Shown here one piece after another: positions 47,529 to 56,926 of a DNA stretch of 64,000 bases. Origin of the DNA: Lachnospiraceae bacterium (GTDB taxonomy: Bacteria > Bacillota > Clostridia > Lachnospirales > Lachnospiraceae); assembly GCA_028692395.1 (NCBI GenBank), contig JAQUXP010000008.1:47476-111475 (forward strand), given 5' to 3'. The notes under the pieces are model-generated. The model was not told where the DNA came from and searched no databases. It saw only the letters and a list, made by a program, of their open reading frames with translations. A program made the position numbers and the translations under genes. How positions within the stretch are numbered: the stretch's first letter is position 1; every line of letters starts with the position of its first letter.

Positions 47529-47572
47529 GATTGATTATGATTGAATGAAAATAATAGAAGGAGGAAAAGCAA

Positions 47573-47806
47573 ATGGCTTTTAATAGAGGTGAAAGACGCG
47601 GACGCAGAAGAAAAGTATGTGTATTCTGCGGAAAAGATAACGTAATTGATTACAAAGATGCAAACAAACTGAGCAGATATATCTCCGAGAGAGGTAAGAT
47701 CCTTCCGAGACGTGTAACAGGAAACTGTGCAAAACATCAGAGAGAGATCACTTCAGCAGTTAAGAGAGCTCGTCACGTGGCGATTCTCCCATACGTTGCA
47801 GAATAA
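47573..47806 (+). CDS. rpsR: 30S ribosomal protein S18
   Basis: A 77-residue bS18 with [15 protein letters not shown] and CAKHQREI, giving the C+ (probably zinc-binding) form with CxxC and CxxH ligands. AGGAGG precedes ATG 47573. A strong terminator follows. It forms a two-gene operon with rpsF. Confidence 0.97.
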   Translation: MAFNRGERRGRRRKVCVFCGKDNVIDYKDANKLSRYISERGKILPRRVTGNCAKHQREITSAVKRARHVAILPYVAE

Positions 47807-47823
47807 ATCGATGCAGAAAAAAA

Positions 47824-47852
47824 GCTGTCGCATAATTGCGGCAGCTTTTTTC
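47824..47852 (+). terminator. rpsF-rpsR terminator
   Basis: GCTGTCGCA (47824-47832) pairs with TGCGGCAGC (47837-47845, one G-U), with A before and seven T after. Confidence 0.9.
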
Positions 47853-47901
47853 TTAAAGTGCGCCTGGTGGTACACGCATAAGAGGTAAAAGGAGGAAGCG
47901 G

Positions 47902-49035
47902 ATGATTCAGCAAAATGAAATCATAAAAACATATGGAACAAATTATAAAACTATGACCCGGGAACTGCTGGAGACAGCGGGACTTTCTGAAATGATTCCT
48001 TCCAAAGACGCAAGAATCGGAATTAAGCCCAATCTGGTAGCCCCTATACCGGCTTCCTATGGAGCGACAACACATCCGGAGATCGTGGCAGGAATTATTG
48101 AATATCTAAGAGCCTCTGGATTTTCCCAAATTGTGATTCTGGAAAGCTCCTGGGTTGGAGATAAAACCTCGGAAAGTCTGGAGGTATGCGGCTACAGTGA
48201 ACTTCTAAGGGAGTATGACGTGCCATTTCTTGATATGCAAAAGGATCGTGCAAGGAAGATAGATGCAGGAGGAATGGAGCTTATGATCTGTCAGGAAGCG
48301 CTTGCACTGGACTTTTTGATTAATGTTCCGGTTTTGAAGGGACACTGTCAGACCAAGGTCACCTGTGCGCTTAAGAATATGAAGGGTCTGATTCCAAACA
48401 GCGAGAAGAGACATTTTCATGCATGGGGACTTCACAGACCTATTGCGCATCTGGCAGCAGCTCTTCATCAGGATTTCATACTGGTGGATCAGATCTGTGG
48501 GGATCCGGATTGTGAGGATGGGGGAAATCCCTACGTTACAAACTGCCTTATGGCAGCACGGGATCCGGTACTTTGTGATGCCTATGGAGCGTCCCTTCTG
48601 GGATATGGGGCAGATGAGATTCCCTATATTATCATGGCGGAGGAGCTGGGGGTGGGGTCAGCAGACCTTCATAAGCTGTGCATACGCCAGATTGGACATT
48701 CCCAGGAAGAAGAAAAACCTGCAAAACGCCGCCGCCTGGTAGCGATTCAGGATAAGGTGGAAGAGGTGGATTCCTGCAGTGCCTGCTATGCGAATCTTGT
48801 TCCGGTTCTTTTGAGACTGGAAGAGGAGGGAACTCTAGATCAACTGGGAGAAAAGCTTGCTATCGGACAGGGGTATCGGGGAAAAAAGGGCAGACTGGGA
48901 ATCGGTAATTGTACCAGGTGCTTTGAACAATATATACCGGGGTGTCCGCCTGAGATCGAAGAGATCGATGCATTTTTAAGAGAAATCATAAGGAAACAGG
49001 CTGGATCAGAGGGTACAGATCGTGGCGTCCAGTAA
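47902..49035 (+). CDS. DUF362 family protein with C-terminal cysteine cluster
   Basis: A 377-residue protein of the DUF362 family (IGIKPNLVAPIPASYGATTHPEIV near residue 40, NVPVLKGHCQTKVTCALKNMKGLIP in the middle). Family members often carry ferredoxin domains; here only scattered cysteines occur near the C-terminus (SCSACYANLV and GNCTRCFEQYIPGCP), which could bind a metal or cluster. The function is not established. AAAGGAGG precedes the start. Its last 30 bases overlap, antisense, the end of the convergent ABC ATPase gene. Confidence 0.82.
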   Translation: MIQQNEIIKTYGTNYKTMTRELLETAGLSEMIPSKDARIGIKPNLVAPIPASYGATTHPEIVAGIIEYLRASGFSQIVILESSWVGDKTSESLEVCGYSELLREYDVPFLDMQKDRARKIDAGGMELMICQEALALDFLINVPVLKGHCQTKVTCALKNMKGLIPNSEKRHFHAWGLHRPIAHLAAALHQDFILVDQICGDPDCEDGGNPYVTNCLMAARDPVLCDAYGASLLGYGADEIPYIIMAEELGVGSADLHKLCIRQIGHSQEEEKPAKRRRLVAIQDKVEEVDSCSACYANLVPVLLRLEEEGTLDQLGEKLAIGQGYRGKKGRLGIGNCTRCFEQYIPGCPPEIEEIDAFLREIIRKQAGSEGTDRGVQ

Positions 49036-49581
49036 ATCAGCATCCGATTCCTGATGGGTGGAAAAAAGTACAATCTTGTCCCGGGTCATATCCCGGATAT
49101 AGGCCGCAGTGGTATCCCGGCTGTCAGGATCAAGACCGTTAAAGGGCTCATCCATAAGAACAACATCTGATGCAGCAAGAAGTGCACGACAGATAGCCAC
49201 TCTGCGTTTCATACCGCCACTGAATTCCCGAAGCGGCTGTGACAGCGATTCAGGAGGAAGAATACGGGAAAGATGCGCAAGAATCTGTTCGCCGGTAACT
49301 TCTTTCGGGGTAACCAGTTGTATATTCTTCAGGGCATCCAGCGATTCCAGAAGACGGTCTTCCTGGAAAACGACAGAGAACCGAAGCTTTTCAGGTGAGG
49401 ATTCCACAGAACCTGCATCCGGTTTTTCCAACCCGCAGATCAGATGGAACAGCGTTGTTTTACCGCAGCCGGAGGGGCCCATAATACAATAGGTTTTGGG
49501 AGAAGAAAAGCAGAAGCTATAGTCTTTTAAAACCTCTTTGCCGGAATATGCTTTTTGAACATGTGAGAGCTTCAGATACAT
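49006..49581 (-). CDS. NitT/TauT-type ABC transporter ATP-binding protein
   Basis: A 191-residue ATPase, short for this family (usually 240-260). It keeps Walker A GPSGCGKT near residue 36, Q-loop VFQEDRLLES, signature EFSGGMKRRVAICRA, Walker B VVLMDEPFNGLDPD and H-loop STHQES. The C-terminal regulatory part is missing, but the core is complete. It is the last gene of an operon with a permease and binding protein, and its 3' end overlaps the convergent DUF362 gene by 30 bases. Confidence 0.9.
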   Translation of the reverse strand: MYLKLSHVQKAYSGKEVLKDYSFCFSSPKTYCIMGPSGCGKTTLFHLICGLEKPDAGSVESSPEKLRFSVVFQEDRLLESLDALKNIQLVTPKEVTGEQILAHLSRILPPESLSQPLREFSGGMKRRVAICRALLAASDVVLMDEPFNGLDPDSRDTTAAYIRDMTRDKIVLFSTHQESDADLLDATICTL

Positions 49582-49593
49582 GGGACTGCCTCC

Positions 49594-50340
49594 TTATATG
49601 TGTTTTAGTAATTTTAAAAATAACCATTCAAAGATGGCACTTAAGATTAAGATAACGATGGTCCAGGCGAAAAGGTCTGGGGTATTCAGATAGATCTTTG
49701 CCATATAAAGCTTTTCACCGATGGACATGTTTGGCACACCGATGACTTCCGCTGCAATACCAGACTTCCAGCTCATGCCAAGAGCAGTTTTACAGGCAGT
49801 CTCCAGCTGGAGCTTCAAGGGCGGCAGGTACAGAAAGCGAACCTTTTTCCAAAAAGAAACCCGAAAAACAGAGGCCATCTCCAAAAGTTTTTCCTCGGTA
49901 TTGGAAAGTCCTGTCATGGTGTTCGTATAGATGATCGGCAGCACGATTAAAAATGAGATAAAGATGGATAGTCCGGGGGAGCCGATCATAATTAACGCCA
50001 GTATTACGAAGGAGGCCACCGGGATTGATTTCAACAACAGTAAAATCGGTTCCAGCAATTCTTTCAGCCAGTGAAAACGGAAAGAAAGGCAGCCAAGAAT
50101 CATACCAAGTAAAAAAGCGCTTATGAATCCAAGCGCTATTTTTATAGAAGAAAAAAGAATCGAAAGCCAGAAGCTGCCGGTGGGCAGAAGGGCTGCCAGT
50201 GAAAGCAGCACTTCTGTGGGACCGACAAGGATCAGCTGATTATGAAGCAGCCTTGAAAGCAGCTCCCAGAGTATCAGCCAGAAACCGATAATCAGGATCT
50301 GACGGACTCTTTTATTTTTGAACATAATAGAAATCTTCAC
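49594..50340 (-). CDS. NitT/TauT-type ABC transporter permease
   Basis: A 248-residue permease of the SsuC/TauC/ThiX type with six hydrophobic helices and the cytoplasmic ATPase-contact loop around LEMASVFRVSFWKKVRFLYLP. The start is GTG at 50340, preceded by GGAGGA inside the end of the binding-protein gene; ATG at residue 6 is an alternative. Substrates of this family include nitrate, sulfonates, and thiamine or pyrimidine precursors; none can be chosen here. Confidence 0.9.
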   Translation of the reverse strand: MKISIMFKNKRVRQILIIGFWLILWELLSRLLHNQLILVGPTEVLLSLAALLPTGSFWLSILFSSIKIALGFISAFLLGMILGCLSFRFHWLKELLEPILLLLKSIPVASFVILALIMIGSPGLSIFISFLIVLPIIYTNTMTGLSNTEEKLLEMASVFRVSFWKKVRFLYLPPLKLQLETACKTALGMSWKSGIAAEVIGVPNMSIGEKLYMAKIYLNTPDLFAWTIVILILSAIFEWLFLKLLKHI

Positions 50341-51397
50341 CTGGCATCTGTCCTCCTATGGTTGCAGGATCCAAATCATATAATGCCTGCAGATAACCGG
50401 AAAGCTTCTCTTTCATAGCAGTTCCGTCAATATAGGTGATATTACAGTAAGGAATCGCACTGACGGCAACTGGAGCTTTTTCTATAATTCCCGCAGAAAC
50501 TACAAGATCAGCAGTTTCTTCTACATGCTCTGTCGCATATGCAGAAGAACTCTTATGCTCTTCCAAAAATGTGTTGACAGCCTCAGGATGAGCCGCAAGG
50601 AAGTCATTATCTACTACAGTTACGCCGGTTACGAGGGTGCTGTCTGTAGAAACCTTGTCCCATTCAGCGGTGAGGTCACACACGGTTTTCAGAGCATCAT
50701 TTTGCATCTGAGCGGTGGTGGCAAAAGGCTGTGGAAGAAGTCCAATCTTGGCAGGATCAGCGGTAATGTCGGAGACAACTTCTGTGGCTTCTGACTTATA
50801 TTCCAGAGTTACATCAGAGGCAGAAAGTCCATTCTTGTTCAACAGATACTGAAGACAATAATCCGGTGTGGTTCCCTTACCTGTGAGGACCACAGTTTTT
50901 CCCTTTAAGGAAGGAATATCGGAGATGGTATTATCAGCAGATACCAGATAGAGTACGCCAAGGGTATTGATATCGATAACAGAGATTCCGGAATTGGTCT
51001 TCTGATACAGAATACTTGACATATTGGCCGGAATCAGTGCAATATCCAGCTCGTTCTTTGCCATGGAAGCAACCACTTCGTCGGCAGCTGTTACCATCGT
51101 AAAATCATAGTTTTGTGCAGCGGTTTTTGCATCATTTTCAGAGAGCAGATGTAAAAGCCCCATGGTGGTAGGTCCCTTTAAGGCTGCAATCCGCACCGTC
51201 AGATCAGAATCAGTATCCGACACAGAAGAACTGCCGGCTGTTGTACTTGAGACAGACACAGAAGAACTGCCGGATGCTGCGCTGGAAGCAGATGAAGCCG
51301 ATGAAGTCGATGAAGCCGTGGAAGCCCCGCCCTGACACGCACCAAACAGAGCAAGAGATGTAAACAGTGCACAGATAATACTAAGTTTCTTTTTCAT
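50312..51397 (-). CDS. NitT/TauT-type substrate-binding lipoprotein
   Basis: A 361-residue lipoprotein: signal peptide with cysteine in LFGACQGG (about residue 21), then a low-complexity Ser/Ala/Thr linker of about 40 residues that spaces it from the membrane, then an ABC-type binding domain (RIAALKGPTTMGLLHLL, LIPANMSSILYQK). It overlaps the permease gene by 29 bases. The ligand is unknown. A consensus promoter lies upstream, divergent from greA. Confidence 0.9.
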   Translation of the reverse strand: MKKKLSIICALFTSLALFGACQGGASTASSTSSASSASSAASGSSSVSVSSTTAGSSSVSDTDSDLTVRIAALKGPTTMGLLHLLSENDAKTAAQNYDFTMVTAADEVVASMAKNELDIALIPANMSSILYQKTNSGISVIDINTLGVLYLVSADNTISDIPSLKGKTVVLTGKGTTPDYCLQYLLNKNGLSASDVTLEYKSEATEVVSDITADPAKIGLLPQPFATTAQMQNDALKTVCDLTAEWDKVSTDSTLVTGVTVVDNDFLAAHPEAVNTFLEEHKSSSAYATEHVEETADLVVSAGIIEKAPVAVSAIPYCNITYIDGTAMKEKLSGYLQALYDLDPATIGGQMPGEDFYYVQK

Positions 51398-51424
51398 AAT
51401 TTAATAGCCTCCTTTTCTTCCTTT

Positions 51425-51453
51425 AGTATAGTGGTGCGGAAAAGAAAAGTCAA
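51425..51453 (-). promoter_or_regulatory. Promoter of the NitT/TauT-type operon
   Basis: On the minus strand TTGACT (51453-51448), 17-bp spacer, TATACT (51430-51425). Confidence 0.82.
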
Positions 51454-51469
51454 TGATACGATTCCCCGG

Positions 51470-51498
51470 TTGACGAAAGCGACAGAAAAATCTATAAT
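51470..51498 (+). promoter_or_regulatory. Promoter of the GreA-type gene
   Basis: TTGACG at 51470-51475, 17-bp spacer, perfect TATAAT at 51493-51498. Confidence 0.85.
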
Positions 51499-51551
51499 CT
51501 ACATAGGGAAGCGGCGCCACACGAAGGCTGCTTCAGGTAAGGGAGAATGTT

Positions 51552-52055
51552 ATGAGTGAAATGTTAACGCCAGGCGATGTCAAAAAGATTGAAGAAGAGA
51601 TTGAATATCGCAAACTGGTTTACCGCAAACAGGCATTAGAGGCGGTAAAGGAGGCAAGAGCCCAGGGAGATCTGAGCGAAAATTTTGAGTATCATGCGGC
51701 GAAGAAGGACAAGAATCAGAACGAAAGCCGTATCCGTTATCTGGAACGGATGTTAAAAAATGCAAGAGTAGTGGAAGATCATTCCGGCGCTGATGAGATC
51801 GGTCTGGATAACACGGTTACTGTCTATGTGGAAGAGGATGACGAGGAGGAAACCTATAAGCTGGTAACCTCAGTAAGAGGCAATTCCATGAAAGGCTATA
51901 TCAGTACCCAGTCACCCCTTGGAGAGGCTTTGATGGGCAGGAAGGTTGGGGACCGTGTCACAATTAAGGTCAGCGATGCATATAGTTATGATGTGATTGT
52001 ACGGCACATCGATAAGAGTACTGATGAGTCCATGGACAGTATTCGAAAGTTTTAA
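51552..52055 (+). CDS. greA: GreA/GreB family transcription elongation factor
   Basis: A 167-residue RNA polymerase cleavage factor. The N-terminal coiled coil contains the acidic tip ARAQGDLSENFEYHAAKKDK (near residues 36-55), and the C-terminal FKBP-like domain ends the protein (SPLGEALMGRKVGDRVTI). It is slightly longer and more divergent than canonical GreA, so it may be a paralogue. It has its own strong promoter. Confidence 0.88.
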   Translation: MSEMLTPGDVKKIEEEIEYRKLVYRKQALEAVKEARAQGDLSENFEYHAAKKDKNQNESRIRYLERMLKNARVVEDHSGADEIGLDNTVTVYVEEDDEEETYKLVTSVRGNSMKGYISTQSPLGEALMGRKVGDRVTIKVSDAYSYDVIVRHIDKSTDESMDSIRKF

Positions 52056-52099
52056 CAGAAGAGCAGGGATAATGACAGAGAAAGTATGAGGGCTGAAGG

Positions 52100-52885
52100 G
52101 TGGAGAATTATAAAGTTGTTTTAGGTCTGCTGATACCGCTTGCAGGAACAATGCTTGGTGCGGCAATGGTCTTTTTTATGAAAAATGCAATGAGCAGCAT
52201 GCTGGAGAAGATACTGCTGGGATTTGCTTCCGGCGTGATGATTGCGGCATCTGTGTGGTCACTTTTGATTCCGTCTATTGAAATGGCTGGCGAGCAGCAG
52301 ACAGTGGAATGGCTGCCGGCGGCGCTGGGTTTCCTGGGAGGGATCCTTTTTCTTCTGATTCTGGACCTGATTATCCCGCATCTGCACCTGAAAGGGGATG
52401 AGCCGGAGGGACCTAAGACCAGTTTAAAGAAGACAACGATGCTGGTACTTGCTGTGACCTTACATAATATACCGGAGGGAATGGCAGTAGGTGTGGTGTT
52501 TGCCGGAGCACTTGGCAATCATCCGCTGATTTCGGCAGCAGGAGCATTTTCCCTGGCTATCGGAATTGCCATTCAAAACTTTCCTGAGGGGGCAATTATC
52601 TCCATGCCGCTGAAAAGTGAAGGTACCACAAAAGGAAAAGCGTTCTTCTACGGTGTTTTGTCCGGTATTGTGGAGCCTATAGCAGCTGTGATTACGATTC
52701 TTCTGACCTCTGTGATTGAGCCGGCACTTCCTTATCTTCTGTCATTTGCAGCAGGAGCTATGATGTATGTGGTAATTGAGGAACTGATACCGGAATCACA
52801 GAATGGAAAACATTCGAATCTTGGAACTATCGGTGCAGCCTTTGGCTTTGTACTGATGATGGTTCTGGATGTGGCACTGGGCTAA
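52100..52885 (+). CDS. ZIP family metal transporter
   Basis: A 261-residue membrane protein with about eight helices and the ZIP metal motifs LHNIPEGMAVGV near residue 118 and QNFPEGAIISMPL near residue 155. It also has a His-containing loop (IPHLHLKGDE) between helices three and four. Probable zinc or other divalent metal uptake. The start is GTG at 52100. It is followed by an ABC exporter gene 11 bp away. Confidence 0.92.
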   Translation: MENYKVVLGLLIPLAGTMLGAAMVFFMKNAMSSMLEKILLGFASGVMIAASVWSLLIPSIEMAGEQQTVEWLPAALGFLGGILFLLILDLIIPHLHLKGDEPEGPKTSLKKTTMLVLAVTLHNIPEGMAVGVVFAGALGNHPLISAAGAFSLAIGIAIQNFPEGAIISMPLKSEGTTKGKAFFYGVLSGIVEPIAAVITILLTSVIEPALPYLLSFAAGAMMYVVIEELIPESQNGKHSNLGTIGAAFGFVLMMVLDVALG

Positions 52886-52896
52886 AGGAGAAGAAC

Positions 52897-54639
52897 ATGA
52901 AAGAAAAAGAACATAAAATAAAAAAGCTGGCAATGTACTATAAACCTTATCGGGGACTTTTCTTCAGCGATCTTTTGTTTGCCATGCTGGGAGCCGGTGT
53001 CACACTGGCACTTCCCCTTCTTGTGAGATATATAACGGGAACGGTGGTAGAAAAACCGGTGGAGGAAGCTACCGGTTTGATTATACGTGTTGGACTGCTG
53101 ATGGTTGCCATGGTGGTGGCTGAGGGAGGCTGTCGTTACTTTATCACCTATTATGGACATATGATGGGTGCGATGATTGAACGTGATATGAGAAATGAAA
53201 TCTATGGGCATTATCAGAAGCTTTCCTTTGCCTTCTATGATAACCAGAAGGTTGGTCATCTTTTGTCCAGAATTACCAGCGACCTCTTTGATATCAGCGA
53301 GCTGCTCCATCACGGACCGGAGGATCTTCTGATCTCGGCGATTAAGCTGGTGGGAGCATTTACCATTCTGCTGTTTATTAATCCGGTTCTGGCAGGGGTG
53401 TCTCTGGTTATCGTATGCGTGATGCTGGTCTATGCGATCTTTATGAATCGCAGGATGAAATATGCATTTCAGGAGAATCGAAAGAGGATTGCGGATATTA
53501 ACAGTCAGATTGAGGACAGTCTTTCCGGAATTCGTGTTGTAAAGTCTTTTGGAAATGAAAATGTGGAGATGCATAAGTTCAGCGAGGGAAATAATAACTT
53601 TCTGGCATCAAAGAAAGCAACCTATCGCTATATGGGTTCCTATCACTCTACGATGGAGATGTTTTCTCTGCTGATTACAGTGGGAGTTCTGATTACCGGT
53701 GCCTTTTTGATGACTAGAAATCAGCTTACGGCGGCAGATCTTGTGACCTTCCTCCTCTATATTAATAATTTTACGGAGCCTGTGAACAAGCTTGTAAACT
53801 TCACCGAGCAGTTTCAAAATGGATATTCCGGATATGAGCGTTTTCTTGAGATTATGCGGATTGCACCGGATATCAGTGATCGTCCCCAGGCGGTACATCT
53901 AAGTACACCGGTTGCCGGACATGTGACTTTTGAAGATGTGAGTTTTCGCTACCCGGAGACAGACACGAATGTTTTGTCCCATGTGAATCTGAATGTAGAA
54001 TCCGGAGAATATGTGGCACTGGTAGGAAGCTCCGGGGCAGGAAAAACGACCATCTGCAGTCTGATCCCACGATTTTATGATGTGACAGACGGGAGGATCC
54101 GGCTGGATGGAAGGGATATCAGAGATATCTGTCTGAAGGATCTGAGAGAGAGAATCGGTATTGTACAGCAGGATGTCTATCTTTTTGCCGGAACCATCAT
54201 GGATAATATTCGATATGGAAAGGCAGACGCCACAGACGAAGAGGTACTTCGTGCTGCCAGATCTGCCAATGCCCATGAGTTTATCATGGGACTTCCCCAA
54301 GGATATGACACCGATATCGGACAGCGTGGTGTGAAGCTTTCAGGAGGACAAAAGCAGAGAATCTCTATTGCCAGAGTTTTTTTGAAGAATCCACCTATCC
54401 TGATCTTTGATGAAGCCACTTCCGCTTTGGATAATGAAAGTGAACGAATCGTACAGCAGTCACTGGAAACGCTGGCGAAGGATCGAACCACCTTCGTGAT
54501 TGCCCACCGTCTGTCTACGATACGAAATGCAAAGCGAATTCTGGTACTTGGCGAGCATGGAATCGAGGAACAGGGAACCCATGAGGAATTATTAAAGAAA
54601 GATGGATTGTATGCTTCCCTGTATCATCTTCAGTTTTAA
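52897..54639 (+). CDS. ABC transporter, fused membrane and ATPase domains (MsbA/LmrA type)
   Basis: A 580-residue half-transporter: six helices in the first 310 residues, then the ATPase with Walker A GSSGAGKTT near residue 375, Q-loop VQQDVYLF, signature [15 protein letters not shown], Walker B ILIFDEATSALDNE and H-loop AHRLSTI. It would act as a homodimer exporting lipids or drugs. No signal for a particular substrate. Probably cotranscribed with the ZIP gene. Confidence 0.93.
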   Translation: MKEKEHKIKKLAMYYKPYRGLFFSDLLFAMLGAGVTLALPLLVRYITGTVVEKPVEEATGLIIRVGLLMVAMVVAEGGCRYFITYYGHMMGAMIERDMRNEIYGHYQKLSFAFYDNQKVGHLLSRITSDLFDISELLHHGPEDLLISAIKLVGAFTILLFINPVLAGVSLVIVCVMLVYAIFMNRRMKYAFQENRKRIADINSQIEDSLSGIRVVKSFGNENVEMHKFSEGNNNFLASKKATYRYMGSYHSTMEMFSLLITVGVLITGAFLMTRNQLTAADLVTFLLYINNFTEPVNKLVNFTEQFQNGYSGYERFLEIMRIAPDISDRPQAVHLSTPVAGHVTFEDVSFRYPETDTNVLSHVNLNVESGEYVALVGSSGAGKTTICSLIPRFYDVTDGRIRLDGRDIRDICLKDLRERIGIVQQDVYLFAGTIMDNIRYGKADATDEEVLRAARSANAHEFIMGLPQGYDTDIGQRGVKLSGGQKQRISIARVFLKNPPILIFDEATSALDNESERIVQQSLETLAKDRTTFVIAHRLSTIRNAKRILVLGEHGIEEQGTHEELLKKDGLYASLYHLQF

Positions 54640-54708
54640 CTATAATACAAATTGACTAAAAATGATAAACAATTGTTTTATAATTGTAAAAAATTCCTTC
54701 AAAGAGTG

Positions 54709-54717
54709 TGCTATACT
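54709..54717 (+). promoter_or_regulatory. Extended -10 promoter of the L,D-transpeptidase gene
   Basis: TGCTATACT is an extended -10 element without a good -35 hexamer. Confidence 0.5.
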
Positions 54718-54757
54718 AAAGCAAGATAATTGAAAGAGTGTTTTTTGGAGGAATAAA

Positions 54758-56161
54758 ATGTCAAAGAAGAATAAGATATTAATTGGTGTTGTTGCCGCTA
54801 TTGTGCTGGTTATGGGAATTTCTTATGTAGTGATGGCCTTCTATTACAACAGGCATTTTTATACAGATACACAGATCAATCACATTGACTGTACCGGTAT
54901 GACCGTAGAGCAGGTGATCAGCAGGATTAACGAGAATCTGGATTCCTATGAGCTTGAGCTTTTGGAGCGTGGGGATGCCAGTGAGATGATTCGCGGGGAT
55001 GCGCTGGATCTTGCTTTTACGGACACAGATACCATCCAGAAGATGATGGATGACCAGGATGCAAAGCTTTGGATTCTTGACTTCTTTAGAAAGAAGAATC
55101 ACCAGCTTCAACTGAACATAGAGCTTTCGGAGGAAAAACTTTCCCAGCAGGTAGATGCACTGCAGTGTATGCAGGAGGGAAATATTGTCCCGCCAAAGGA
55201 TGCCTATGTGACAGAGGTGGAGAATGGATACGGGGTAGCGAAGGAAGAGGAAGGCAATCAGCCGATCCGTGAGAATATTTTACAGGTGGTGAAGAAAGCA
55301 ATACTGGCAGGTGAAACATCAGTAGATCTTGACGCCAGCGGGTGCTATGTGGCACCGGCTGTCCGTCAGGATGATGCAGCACTGCAAAGTGAGGCAAATG
55401 CCATGAATACCGTAATTTCCGCAAAGCTTACCATGGATTTTGGAAGTCAGGGATCGGAAACACTGGATGCCGCTACCTTAAAGGGATGGATCATTTTTGA
55501 TGAAAATGGTACTCCGGTTATCGATCAGGGACAGGTGAAGGCATATGTGCAGTCACTGGCGGATCAATACGATACCGTGGGTACTGCCAGAAGCTTTACC
55601 ACAACCTCTGGTCAGACCATCAGTGTTTCCGGAGGTACCTTCGGATGGGCTACGGATGTGGAGACTACCACCAGTAATATGATCGATGCAATTACCAGTG
55701 GAACCCAGGGAGCATTTGACATTACTTATTCCAGCACAGGAAAAAGCCGGGATGGAAATGATATCGGTAATACCTATGTGGAGCTTAGTATTCAGAATCA
55801 GACCTTCTGGGTGTATGTGGATGGCCAGATGGTACTCACAACACCGGTGGTAACAGGAACCGTATCCAAGGGACATGACACGCCCACCGGAGTTTATAAA
55901 ATCATAGGAAAAACAACAGATTACATTATGAAGGGCGATAAGAATGCCTCCGGGGAATGGTCCTATCAGGTACACTGCAACTATTGGATCCCGTTTGCTG
56001 CCAATGGTACCATCGGCTTCCACGATCTTGCCAGCCGAACCGAATACGGTGGAGAGATCTACAAAACAGCAGGTTCTCTGGGATGCGTCAATACACCGCT
56101 GGATAAAGTGACGCAGCTGTATGATCTCGTATCCTACAACTTTCCGGTAGTAGTGTATTAA
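54758..56161 (+). CDS. L,D-transpeptidase (YkuD) with N-terminal anchor and peptidoglycan-binding-like domain
   Basis: A 467-residue cell-wall enzyme. A single N-terminal helix (about 7-29) anchors it outside the membrane. The middle part resembles VanW-associated PG_binding_4 repeats. The C-terminal YkuD domain (about 345-467) has the catalytic pattern: His in IGFHDLASR and Cys in SLGCVNTPLD. It makes 3-3 peptidoglycan cross-links or attaches proteins. The key residues are intact. Confidence 0.92.
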   Translation: MSKKNKILIGVVAAIVLVMGISYVVMAFYYNRHFYTDTQINHIDCTGMTVEQVISRINENLDSYELELLERGDASEMIRGDALDLAFTDTDTIQKMMDDQDAKLWILDFFRKKNHQLQLNIELSEEKLSQQVDALQCMQEGNIVPPKDAYVTEVENGYGVAKEEEGNQPIRENILQVVKKAILAGETSVDLDASGCYVAPAVRQDDAALQSEANAMNTVISAKLTMDFGSQGSETLDAATLKGWIIFDENGTPVIDQGQVKAYVQSLADQYDTVGTARSFTTTSGQTISVSGGTFGWATDVETTTSNMIDAITSGTQGAFDITYSSTGKSRDGNDIGNTYVELSIQNQTFWVYVDGQMVLTTPVVTGTVSKGHDTPTGVYKIIGKTTDYIMKGDKNASGEWSYQVHCNYWIPFAANGTIGFHDLASRTEYGGEIYKTAGSLGCVNTPLDKVTQLYDLVSYNFPVVVY

Positions 56162-56200
56162 AGGATTTTGTTAATAGATGAGGGGAGATACCGGGTCAGC

Positions 56201-56914
56201 ATGTATAAAATAGCTGTGTGTGATGATGAAAAGAGCACTTGTATGGAAGTCGAAAAGCTAATTAGAGAATATTGTAAAAATCATTGTATTCGAATCGACA
56301 CGGCGGTGTTTTACAGTGGGAAGTCATTGTGCGATTATCTAGAACACAGTGATGAGTTTGAACTATTATTTTTGGATATTGAATTGCCAGATGTGAATGG
56401 GGTGAATGTAGGGAAATTTATTAGATCGAACATAGAAAATGAGCGGATGGGCATCGTGTATATTTCTTCAAAGGCCAGCTATGCTTTGCAATTGTTTCAG
56501 AATCAGCCCTTAGACTTTTTAATAAAGCCGATTTTATATACGGATATTGAAAAAGTGATGAAGGTCTTTTTCAAAAAAAGTGGAATTGCAGCAAAGAGCT
56601 TTGAATGTCTGATTGATAAAGTATATCATAGAGTTCCATTTTCCGAAATCGTGTATTTCAATAGCAGTGATAAAAAAATCACCATTTTTCTGATATCGGG
56701 TAAATCCTGTACGTTTTACGGGAAATTAGTAGATGTGATGGGAAAACTGCCCAGGGAAATTTTTCTGTTAATACATAAATCATACATCGTTAACCATCTG
56801 TATGTGGTGGAATACACGTATGAATGGGTTAAGATGATCAATGGTGACATCATCAACATATCAAAGGGCAACAGAAAGACAGTTAGAGAACAGTTGTTAC
56901 AATACGAGCAGTAG
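56201..56914 (+). CDS. LytTR response regulator, AgrA-like
   Basis: A 237-residue regulator: receiver domain with acceptor Asp in LLFLDIELPDVNG and Lys in DFLIKPI, then a LytTR DNA-binding domain (about 135-235). LytTR regulators bind paired 9-bp direct repeats about 21 bp apart; such a pair lies downstream at 58287-58317. The frame is open to TTG 56168, but homology begins at ATG 56201; AGGGGAG is rather far (about 14 bases), so the start is less certain. The kinase gene follows 12 bp later. Confidence 0.9.
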   Translation: MYKIAVCDDEKSTCMEVEKLIREYCKNHCIRIDTAVFYSGKSLCDYLEHSDEFELLFLDIELPDVNGVNVGKFIRSNIENERMGIVYISSKASYALQLFQNQPLDFLIKPILYTDIEKVMKVFFKKSGIAAKSFECLIDKVYHRVPFSEIVYFNSSDKKITIFLISGKSCTFYGKLVDVMGKLPREIFLLIHKSYIVNHLYVVEYTYEWVKMINGDIINISKGNRKTVREQLLQYEQ

Positions 56915-56926
56915 AAGGGACTTAAC

